A stretch of 5,646 bases of DNA from Clostridia bacterium (lineage in GTDB: Bacteria > Bacillota > Clostridia > Oscillospirales > Acutalibacteraceae), in contig JAFOFS010000199.1 of assembly GCA_017387165.1 (NCBI GenBank), forward strand, positions 1 to 5,646, written 5' to 3'. The notes beneath the pieces were generated by a model. That model saw only the letters and a program-made list of their open reading frames with translations, was not told the origin of the DNA and did not search any database. This document shows positions 1 to 5,646 of the stretch, piece after piece. How positions within the stretch are numbered: the stretch's first letter is position 1; the number at the start of each line of letters is the position of its first letter. Made by a program: the position numbers and the translations under genes.

Positions 1-3000
1 ACAACGCGATCAACACCACTCGTCCGTCTGCCACCGTCGAAACGGTGACCATGACCAACGACGCTTCCCGTAATAACGCTTCCGTAAACGCCGGCTTCTA
101 TTTCTATGGTTCGGGTGACAGCCTGGCTTACGCCGATGATTGGAAGACACGTTATTCCTTCATCGAGGGCGGCATCTACGTCAACGACGCGCTGATTAGC
201 GGCGCCCAGCTGATCAAGATCGATGCCTCGAACCTGTATTACGTCGCGTTCGATAATTGCGGCGTCACCCCGTTTGCGGACGGCACCGCCGTGCGCGTCG
301 CGGGTACCGTGAAAAACGGCTATTTTGACCAGGTTGTCTTTGAGGAGAAAACCTTTATTTATAAGGCGACCAGTGGTTGGAAAGAAAAGGCCTTTGTCGG
401 CACGTTGGAACTGCTCAATGCCTCCGCGATGATGGGCGGCAGCTACGGCTCTGCCATTTACTACGACCTGAGCGGTACCTACGGTAGTGCCAACTGGATC
501 ATCAATGCTGTGCCGACCGCCGGCGATATTCATCTCGAATACGTTCTTAAGAGCGAAGACCGCACAGCCGGCGGTGTTTTCGGTGTGGCTCGTTTGTTTG
601 ATCTTAGCGATAACTGGGTAACCAATACCGGCGGTGCTGCTTTTACGATCAACAATACTGCCAATACCTTTGCCACCTCGTTTGGCACCAGTCACAAATT
701 CGACTATTCGGTGACCGAACACGATTATCGTTTTAACAATGTGTATCTGAATAACGATTTTGCAACCTCGAAAGCCGTAAATGAGGCGGATGTTGTAACC
801 ATGTTTACCGAACTGGATGCAAAAGGCGCGCCGTACTTCGGCTTGTACTGGGGTGGCGGTACCTACAAGTTCGATATGACCAAGCTGATGATCTACGATG
901 CCGAAGGTAACGACCTCGGCGTGCAGTGGCACGATAACGCTGCGAATGCGGCGCTGTCCATGATGGTCGAATACGGCAAGACCGCCTACGTCAAGGCGCT
1001 GCCCAAGACCGACAAATTCGGCACGACTCTTGCGGTCATCGGCTGGAAGGGCTATGACTCCGAAGGCAACGAGCTGACCGTCACCGCGACCGAAAACAAC
1101 GGCGTGTGGTCGTTCGTCGTGCCGCAGGATCTGGCGAAGCTGGAGCCGCAATATCAGACCACTTCGCTGACCATCACCGTTGGCGGTCAGACCATCAAGA
1201 CCGACGACGTGCTCTGGACCGACGATGCCCTGGCGAATGCCGGTGTCTTCGCGGGCGAAGGTCAGAAACTGCTCGGTTACATTTACAATGGCAACCTGTA
1301 TTCCTCGCTGTCCGATATCAACACCGCTTCCGCGGCTGAAGTGGTTATCGAAGCGATGATGGTTGAATTTGAGGTGCAGACCAAGGAAGAAATTCGCTAC
1401 GGCGCGGATATGTACAACTCGGGTCTCCGCTTCATCGCGACTCTCACCAACCTGTACGACGGCGTTCACGTGGTCGAAAAGGGCTTCCTGCTCACCACGA
1501 TGGATAAGGCGAAAGCAGGTTTGACGCTGGAAACGGAAGGCGTTCTCAAGATTTCTTCGCAGAATGCGGCGTATTCGGAGATCGACTCGGTGGATGACAC
1601 CGCTTCCTATTCCATTGCGCTCACCAATATCAAGGCCGAAAACTACAACCTGCCGTACGCTGCCCGTGCGTATTTCGTGGTCGAGTATGCCGATGGTACC
1701 AGACAGACCATCTACAGCACCTTCGACTCGGAGGAAAATGCCACCACCGTGTTCAACGTGGCTTCCGCTTCGAACGGCGCTGTTCCGCAGGCGTACGAGG
1801 ACGGCTTCATCGACATCACCGCTGACGGCGATCTGATCGGTGACCGTTCCTACACGATTTCGTTTGACAAGAACAGCTACATCGTCACCTACGACTACAC
1901 TCCTGCTGTGACGGGTGCGACCTTCGTCAAGTCTTTCAGCCTCAACAGCGTCCGTATGACGACCGCCGACGGCGTCATCTTTGAGGACGGTAAGATCACC
2001 ATCCCGTCCGGTCTGTTCGCGATGTCGCTGCTGGAAAAGGAACTCAAACCTGTGCGTGCCCTGTCCTTTAATGCGTACGGTGGTCCCTCCAGCGGTTGGG
2101 CACTCAAAACGGATAAGTACGGCAACCAAACCGAATATCAGTATGAGCGCTCCACCGTGGAAGACCTGAAGGATTACTTCGATGCCGGCTTCACCGTGTG
2201 GTCGGCGGATGACTGGTGGGCCGGTCAGGATAAGGACGGCAACGGAAAAGAGGACCACCTCGATGCTCTGGATCTGATGGCCGAATATTGCTTGACCTAC
2301 AACAAGGATCCGAAGGATTACAAGGTCATTCTGCACGACTCTTACCTGTGGGGCTTGATGTCCGGCGAAGATATGATCAATGGCAACGAAGAATTTAGCT
2401 ACCGTACGACCGAATGGAGCGCCCAATTTATGAAGGCGCGTATCTTCGGTACGGGCGTAGGCGACTTCGGTAACATCCTTGGCTATGCCAACTACGTGCC
2501 GGTGGTTAACGGCGTCGAATATCCCGAACTCAACTGCTTCGGCGGTTTGGCTCTCCGTGACGAGCCGCACATTGAGCACATGGAAACGATGGCCGAATGG
2601 TTCAACTATCTGGCTGCCGATACCGATGAGTCGGTGACGGTGAGCAGCGTGCTTTCGAACGGTGATACCGGTACACATACCACCAATGCGCTCGGTATGC
2701 TGAAGCAGGGTTATGAGTTGTACTTCTCCATGATCTCCCCGCAAGCCGAGAAGAAATACGTCGTGAGGTACAGCATCTCCGAGGAGCCGTGCACGCCGGC
2801 CCAATATGAAAACTACGCGAACACCTTTATCGATGCGGTCAACGCTTCCTGCTGGGAATACGACAATATGTATCTCGCGTTCAACTGCTATCCGTACCTG
2901 GTGAACTACACGATTTCGAAAGACGGAATGTTCGGTAGCACTACGACGACCAAGAACCAGTTCTATCTCAGCACAGCGCTTGCGGAACCGTATTTCTGGG

Positions 3001-3752
3001 CTAATAGATACCGCGATAAGGACGTTCGCCTGATGACGGCGATCCAGTCCTTCGCCTTTGACCGCTTGAGCCAGTTGGATCGCAATGCTCCGCTCTTTGG
3101 CGGCAGCGTCACGACGCTCAACTCTACCGATGTTATGCTGAGTGCCGCGGAAGTGCAGGCTCAGGTCTACCAGGGTCTGGTGAATGGTATCCAAGAGTTC
3201 AACTACTTCACCTACTGGCGCCACTACAACGGTAACGTCTACAAAGGCGAAACGCATACCCAGTCTGCGGTGTACTACGATTCCAACGGCAACGCCGTGA
3301 AGGACGAGATGTACTACTGGGTGAAGGACACCAACCAGGAAGTGCTGAAATTCAAGGATCTCTACACCTCCTTCGATTGGGAGGAAGCCGGCTACTTCGC
3401 AGGCACCGAGACCCAGAGCAATCTGACCAATATGGACGATCTGCTGACAGGCGCCGCCAACGTCTTGAACGCCTCGGCATTGAAGGCTGTCAGCGGCTCG
3501 GTGGATACCATGGTGGGTTACTTCACCAAGGCGGAAGGCGACTTCCGATCCGCCTTTATGGTGGCGAACGGGCACAACGCTCGCGAGCTTAAGACCGATA
3601 ACGTCACGCTGACCTTCGATGAAGGCTCGAATGTGACCGACGTCATCGTCTATCTGGACGGTGCGCCGAAGATGATGTCGGTTTCCGGCGGTCAGGTTAC
3701 TTTGACCTTGGCGTCGGGCGAGGGTGCCTTCGTCATCCCCGTGATCGGCTAA
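1..3752 (+). CDS. Large multidomain, probably secreted glycoside-hydrolase-like protein (5' end outside window)
   Basis: The frame is open from the first complete codon (base 3) to TAA at 3750-3752, so at least 1249 residues are visible. The GTG at 45 lacks a ribosome binding site and lies inside coding sequence, so the true start is upstream. Numbering from that GTG, I read: an OB-like beta domain (about 30-110); a jelly-roll, CBM-like region ending in a typical 'MIYDAEGNDLG' strand-turn (about 118-294); an Ig-like beta domain (about 300-395); a domain with 'GLRFIATL' and 'ARAYFVVEYADG' (about 450-560); a linker beta region; a probable TIM barrel (about 670-1130); and a C-terminal beta-sandwich ending 'SGEGAFVIPVIG' (about 1156-1235). 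Barrel landmarks are 'SFNAYGGP' (strand 1), 'DAGFTVWSADDWW' (strand 2), 'GLALRDEP' (D839, E840), 'LAFNCYPY' (about 945-952) and 'EFNYFTYW' (E1051-W1058). E840 in DEP sits where clan-A glycosidases carry the acid/base Glu of NEP, so a sugar-cleaving role is inferred. A DxDxNGxxDxxD calcium loop spans 729-740. The C terminus has no LPXTG or SLH anchor; the signal peptide would be off-window. The protein could also be a non-catalytic binding protein. Confidence 0.9.
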   Translation, partial: NAINTTRPSATVETVTMTNDASRNNASVNAGFYFYGSGDSLAYADDWKTRYSFIEGGIYVNDALISGAQLIKIDASNLYYVAFDNCGVTPFADGTAVRVAGTVKNGYFDQVVFEEKTFIYKATSGWKEKAFVGTLELLNASAMMGGSYGSAIYYDLSGTYGSANWIINAVPTAGDIHLEYVLKSEDRTAGGVFGVARLFDLSDNWVTNTGGAAFTINNTANTFATSFGTSHKFDYSVTEHDYRFNNVYLNNDFATSKAVNEADVVTMFTELDAKGAPYFGLYWGGGTYKFDMTKLMIYDAEGNDLGVQWHDNAANAALSMMVEYGKTAYVKALPKTDKFGTTLAVIGWKGYDSEGNELTVTATENNGVWSFVVPQDLAKLEPQYQTTSLTITVGGQTIKTDDVLWTDDALANAGVFAGEGQKLLGYIYNGNLYSSLSDINTASAAEVVIEAMMVEFEVQTKEEIRYGADMYNSGLRFIATLTNLYDGVHVVEKGFLLTTMDKAKAGLTLETEGVLKISSQNAAYSEIDSVDDTASYSIALTNIKAENYNLPYAARAYFVVEYADGTRQTIYSTFDSEENATTVFNVASASNGAVPQAYEDGFIDITADGDLIGDRSYTISFDKNSYIVTYDYTPAVTGATFVKSFSLNSVRMTTADGVIFEDGKITIPSGLFAMSLLEKELKPVRALSFNAYGGPSSGWALKTDKYGNQTEYQYERSTVEDLKDYFDAGFTVWSADDWWAGQDKDGNGKEDHLDALDLMAEYCLTYNKDPKDYKVILHDSYLWGLMSGEDMINGNEEFSYRTTEWSAQFMKARIFGTGVGDFGNILGYANYVPVVNGVEYPELNCFGGLALRDEPHIEHMETMAEWFNYLAADTDESVTVSSVLSNGDTGTHTTNALGMLKQGYELYFSMISPQAEKKYVVRYSISEEPCTPAQYENYANTFIDAVNASCWEYDNMYLAFNCYPYLVNYTISKDGMFGSTTTTKNQFYLSTALAEPYFWANRYRDKDVRLMTAIQSFAFDRLSQLDRNAPLFGGSVTTLNSTDVMLSAAEVQAQVYQGLVNGIQEFNYFTYWRHYNGNVYKGETHTQSAVYYDSNGNAVKDEMYYWVKDTNQEVLKFKDLYTSFDWEEAGYFAGTETQSNLTNMDDLLTGAANVLNASALKAVSGSVDTMVGYFTKAEGDFRSAFMVANGHNARELKTDNVTLTFDEGSNVTDVIVYLDGAPKMMSVSGGQVTLTLASGEGAFVIPVIG

Positions 3753-3760
3753 ATCACAAC

Positions 3761-3799
3761 AAAAAAATCTCCGATGCGCTTGCATCGGAGATTTTTTTT
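3761..3799 (+). terminator. Intrinsic terminator of the large + strand gene
   Basis: A 17-bp perfect inverted repeat (3761-3777 with 3782-3798, loop GCTT) begins 8 nt after the TAA. Its core TCTCCGATGC/GCATCGGAGA is followed by eight T. The 5' arm starts with seven A, so the structure would also work on the opposite strand and could act as a second stop for leftward transcripts from uppP. Confidence 0.93.
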
Positions 3800-3800
3800 G

Positions 3801-3831
3801 TAAAAGAAAACCACGCGATAATCGCGTGGTT
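3801..3831 (-). terminator. Intrinsic terminator downstream of uppP
   Basis: The arms AACCACGCGAT (3809-3819) and ATCGCGTGGTT (3821-3831) are perfect inverse complements around one base, so the real loop opens a few of the central A/T pairs. Read on the - strand, the hairpin is followed by TTTTCTTTTA (3810-3801), a suitable U-rich tract. It lies 52 nt beyond the uppP stop codon. It is distinct from the + strand terminator next to it, although the two together form a convergent barrier. Confidence 0.85.
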
Positions 3832-3883
3832 CAAATGAGCGATAGCTATGAAAAGTAAATTCCGCACAATCTTGCGGTAAGGA

Positions 3884-4747
3884 TTACATCAGCGTCGGTA
3901 CCAGCACCAAGACGACGATACCGATCAAAATGCGGTAGACGCCGAACGCTTTGAAATCGTGCTTTTTGATAAAGCTCATCAAAAAGCGAATGACCAGAAT
4001 GGATACGAGGAAGGATACGGCCATACCGACCAGCAGGGACGCCCAATGCACCCACGAAAAGACCGCCAGCGTGCCGTCTAATGCGGCTTTGGCGAGCTTC
4101 AGACCACTGGCGCCGAACATCACGGGAATCGCCATAAAGAAGGAAAATTCGGCCGCTGCGGAGCGAGAGGTGCCCAGGAGGGTGGCGCCGAGGATGGTGG
4201 AGCCGGAACGGGAGGTACCGGGGATGAGCGCCAGCATCTGGAAAGCGCCGATGCCGAGCGCACGCGTCGGCTTCAGCGCGGTGAGATCGTCCACCTTGAC
4301 GGTGCGCTTGACACTTTCCATCACGATGAACAGAATACCGTAGAGAATGAGCGCAGCGGCGATGATGTACAGAAAGATCTTCGTATGCTCGGCTTCCATT
4401 CCGTCCAGCCAATCGTTGATCAACAGACCGACGACCGCGGCGGGGATGCTGGCGATCAGCACCTTTCCCCACAAAACCCACGTCTGCTTTTTCTCAAACG
4501 CGTCCTTGGCAGGGGAGAAGGGGTTGAGCTTGCGGAAGTAGAGCAGCAACACCGCCAGAATCGAGCCGAATTGGATGACTACGTCGTACATCGACGAAAA
4601 GGCGTGTTCAATGCTGTCGCCGGGAAACAACGGCAAGACCTGCTGCGCCAGCTTCAGGTGAGCGGTGGAACTGATCGGCAACCATTCGGTGATGCCCTGC
4701 ACCACGCCCATCAGCGCCGATTTCAGCAATTCCCAAAAGGGGTTCAT
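3884..4747 (-). CDS. uppP: Undecaprenyl-diphosphatase UppP (BacA family)
   Basis: This integral membrane enzyme removes a phosphate from undecaprenyl diphosphate to give undecaprenyl phosphate, the lipid carrier reused in peptidoglycan and surface-polysaccharide synthesis; high levels of the family give bacitracin resistance. The protein is 287 residues, normal for the family. The N-terminal signature 'QGITEWLPISSTAHL' (17-31) supplies the [E/Q]xxxE pair Q17/E21, S27 and H30. The second signature 'PGTSRSGST' (176-184) carries R180, equivalent to the catalytic Arg of Escherichia coli UppP. Several hydrophobic helices are visible (about 55-71, 94-110, 123-142, 165-175, 201-215, 231-255, 267-285). 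I chose ATG at 4747 because AAAGGAG lies 8 nt before it; the longer TTG start at 4765 would overlap that site and add six residues absent from the usual N terminus. It follows ydbC on the same strand across a terminator hairpin. All key residues look intact. Confidence 0.97.
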   Translation of the reverse strand: MNPFWELLKSALMGVVQGITEWLPISSTAHLKLAQQVLPLFPGDSIEHAFSSMYDVVIQFGSILAVLLLYFRKLNPFSPAKDAFEKKQTWVLWGKVLIASIPAAVVGLLINDWLDGMEAEHTKIFLYIIAAALILYGILFIVMESVKRTVKVDDLTALKPTRALGIGAFQMLALIPGTSRSGSTILGATLLGTSRSAAAEFSFFMAIPVMFGASGLKLAKAALDGTLAVFSWVHWASLLVGMAVSFLVSILVIRFLMSFIKKHDFKAFGVYRILIGIVVLVLVPTLM

Positions 4748-4755
4748 AAGGACGA

Positions 4756-4762
4756 CTCCTTT
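4756..4762 (-). promoter_or_regulatory. Ribosome binding site of uppP
   Basis: AAAGGAG on the - strand, with an 8-nt spacer to ATG at 4747. It decides the start: the upstream in-frame TTG at 4765 overlaps this site and has no site of its own, because only terminator sequence precedes it. Confidence 0.9.
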
Positions 4763-4774
4763 CAAGTGTGAAAG

Positions 4775-4802
4775 AAAAACGGGGGACAGGCCCCCGTTTT
4801 TT
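4775..4802 (-). terminator. Intrinsic terminator between ydbC and uppP
   Basis: The arms AAAAACGGGGG (4775-4785) and CCCCCGTTTTT (4791-4801) pair perfectly around a 5-nt loop. On the - strand the GC stem is followed by TTTTTCTTT. The hairpin starts about 5 nt after the ydbC stop codon and ends 12 nt before the uppP ribosome binding site. It should end most transcripts from ydbC, and may act as an attenuator that lets a fraction reach uppP. The + strand side also carries six T, so it is potentially bidirectional. Confidence 0.9.
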
Positions 4803-4807
4803 CATTC

Positions 4808-5029
4808 TTACAGATCGATGGTGTTGAGCAGATCGCGGAGCAGGATAACTTCATCCGGCGACAGCGTGCAGCCTTTGCCCATCTTGGCGCGACCGGGAGC
4901 CCACTCGCGGACGTCGTACTTCGGAGCACGATCGTTCCAGCTGATGAGGTTGAGCTCTTTCGTCCAGCCGGACGGGGTCTGCGACAGAACGCCGCATTCT
5001 TTCACGATCTCATATTTCAGTTCAGGCAT
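4808..5029 (-). CDS. ydbC: YdbC/PC4-family single-strand nucleic-acid-binding protein
   Basis: A 73-residue protein that looks like a single PC4 (p15) C-terminal-type domain. In this family a curved antiparallel beta sheet followed by a helix dimerises and binds single-stranded DNA, and bacterial YdbC homologues are thought to act in transcription or DNA maintenance. Visible landmarks are 'LKYEIVKECGVLS' (4-16, strand 1), 'GWTKELNLISWN' (21-32, strand 2), 'PKYDVREWAP' (36-45, strand 3), 'KMGKGCTLS' (49-57), and the helix 'PDEVILLRDLLNTI' (58-71). The W22, K24, E25, W31, K37, Y38, D39 and R41 pattern is typical of the bacterial subgroup. I chose ATG at 5029 because AAAAGGAG precedes it by 7 nt; the TTG at 5068 would add 13 residues and cover that site. 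It begins 56 nt after the coiled-coil gene, so the two may be co-transcribed. A terminator follows at once. The family call is firm; the cellular role is not known from the sequence. Confidence 0.92.
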   Translation of the reverse strand: MPELKYEIVKECGVLSQTPSGWTKELNLISWNDRAPKYDVREWAPGRAKMGKGCTLSPDEVILLRDLLNTIDL

Positions 5030-5036
5030 GGTGATT

Positions 5037-5044
5037 CTCCTTTT
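5037..5044 (-). promoter_or_regulatory. Ribosome binding site of ydbC
   Basis: AAAAGGAG on the - strand, 7 nt before ATG at 5029. It sets the 73-residue start rather than the TTG at 5068. The rest of the 56-nt gap holds only a 4-bp GGGC/GCCC stem (5063-5073), and no convincing -35/-10 pair. Confidence 0.88.
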
Positions 5045-5085
5045 CAATGATTCTATGTTACGGGGCAATGCCCTATAAACCTGTT

Positions 5086-5646
5086 TTACAGCCAGTCGGG
5101 CCAGCTGCTGTGGCGTTCGGCCTTGCGCGCTGCGCGCTGCTTGACCAGCCGCACCGCCGGAGTGATCTCCGCAGAGGGGGAGGTTTCTTCCTTCGCGACG
5201 GGAGCCGACTCTTCCTGCGGCGCTACGCGAACGGGGAGAACGTCTTTCCCGAGAAGCTTCTCCAGCATTTCATCCAGATGAACGCCGGCGGCGTTGCTCT
5301 GCTCTTCCAGCAGACCGCGTGCTTCCGCGATACGGCGGCGCAACTCGCTCAGCTCGTTTTCGTACCCTTCCGCCATCTTTTCCATCTCGTCAAGGCACTC
5401 TTCACTGCGCTTGCAGGAGGCGCCAAGGAAATTGAGGCTGTAGCGTCTGGTCTGGGCGGCAATTTCTTCCAAGCCGGCAGCCACCGCCAGATACTTGCTT
5501 TCTTTTTCGCGCAGAGCGGCAACCTCCGCCTGCAAGGCGGCGTTTTCGCTGCGAAGCGCCGCAATGGCCGCTTCGTTATCGGTCTGCTCCTTGAGCTTGG
5601 CGGCGACCTGCGCGTTCTCGTTGCGCAGGGCTTCCAGCTCGGGCAG
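5086..5646 (-). CDS. Coiled-coil protein of unknown function (5' end outside window)
   Basis: The frame is open from the right edge of the window (first codon CTG at 5646-5644) to TAA at 5088-5086, showing the last 186 residues. An apparent start at TTG 5535 is internal: the 37 codons before it continue the same heptad pattern ('LEALRNENAQVAAKLKEQ'). Visible residues 1 to about 70 are Ala/Glu/Leu-rich coiled coil. A short segment with 'RRYSLNFLGASCKRSEE' follows, then a second coiled coil ('ENELSELRRRIAEARGLLEE'). After that come 'HLDEMLEKLLGKDVLP', a low-complexity Pro/Glu/Ala/Ser linker, and a basic tail with 'KQRAARKAERHSSWPDWL'. There is no membrane segment in the visible part, so a cytoplasmic or membrane-peripheral role is plausible. 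The layout recalls DivIVA-type or other structural scaffold proteins, but I see no diagnostic motif, so the function is left open. ydbC starts 56 nt downstream on the same strand. Confidence 0.85.
   Translation of the reverse strand: MPELEALRNENAQVAAKLKEQTDNEAAIAALRSENAALQAEVAALREKESKYLAVAAGLEEIAAQTRRYSLNFLGASCKRSEECLDEMEKMAEGYENELSELRRRIAEARGLLEEQSNAAGVHLDEMLEKLLGKDVLPVRVAPQEESAPVAKEETSPSAEITPAVRLVKQRAARKAERHSSWPDWL

Noticed and set aside
45..53. GTG at 45 and ATG at 51 as the start of the large + strand gene
   Set aside because: No ribosome binding site precedes either codon, and the frame stays open back to base 3 with similar composition, so the gene enters from outside the window.
885..3288. 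Recurring YD[AS][EN]GN peptides (YDAEGND, YDSEGNE, YDSNGNA) as possible repeats
   Set aside because: They are isolated six- to seven-residue beta-turns in different domains, without matching flanks, so they do not mark a repeat unit.
3851..3877. Weak hairpin CCGCA/TGCGG (3862-3866 with 3873-3877) just after the uppP stop, with a T-rich - strand flank
   Set aside because: The stem is only 5 bp and the flank is broken (AATTTACTTTTC), and much stronger terminators follow; it is not convincing by itself.
3846..4481. 211-residue open frame on the - strand overlapping uppP
   Set aside because: It is a shifted-frame shadow of uppP: Arg/His/Gly-rich, without family motifs, and covering the intact UppP reading frame.
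3951..4771. Several + strand open frames of 64-130 codons opposite uppP
   Set aside because: They are antisense to a well-conserved gene, lack ribosome binding sites and show no recognisable protein pattern.
4665..5078. 137-residue + strand open frame spanning the uppP/ydbC junction
   Set aside because: It reads antisense through ydbC, its terminator and the start of uppP, and has no plausible domain content.
5045..5085. Possible promoter for ydbC in the 56-nt gap (TTTATA or TTGCCC with TAACAT)
   Set aside because: The spacings are about 13 nt or less, far from the usual 17, so no pair is credible; co-transcription with the upstream gene is simpler.

Overview
The window suggests an anaerobic, Gram-positive-type Bacillota (Clostridia-like) genome, probably an uncultured gut lineage. 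The evidence is consensus AAAGGAG/AAAAGGAG ribosome binding sites at 7-8 nt spacing, compact intrinsic terminators, a YdbC/PC4 protein and UppP of the usual bacterial type. The very large secreted-looking, carbohydrate-enzyme-like protein also fits. Base composition looks moderately GC-rich by eye. The taxonomic reading is inference.

Left two thirds (1-3752, + strand): one open frame that enters from the left edge and ends at a TAA. It encodes at least 1249 residues of a multidomain, probably extracellular protein. In order I read an OB-like small beta domain, a jelly-roll (CBM-like) domain, an Ig-like beta domain, a 'GLRFIATL' beta domain of a type seen in clostridial surface proteins, a probable (beta/alpha)8 barrel with an LRDEP motif and an EF-hand-type calcium loop, and a C-terminal beta-sandwich. 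It is best called a putative glycoside-hydrolase-like protein; no established family can be assigned from reading alone.

The gap 3753-3883 is a convergent gene junction. It holds two strong hairpins: a near-symmetrical A/T-flanked terminator for the + gene and a second one whose T-rich side faces the - strand gene.

Right third (- strand): three genes read leftwards. From the right they are the C-terminal 186 residues of a coiled-coil protein that runs off the window, a 73-residue YdbC/PC4-type single-strand nucleic-acid-binding protein, and uppP (undecaprenyl-diphosphatase, 287 residues). UppP recycles the lipid carrier for cell-wall and surface-polysaccharide synthesis. An intrinsic terminator sits immediately before the uppP ribosome binding site, leaving no room for a promoter between them. 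uppP is therefore probably expressed by readthrough or from a promoter inside ydbC. No mobile element, tRNA, rRNA or CRISPR array was seen.
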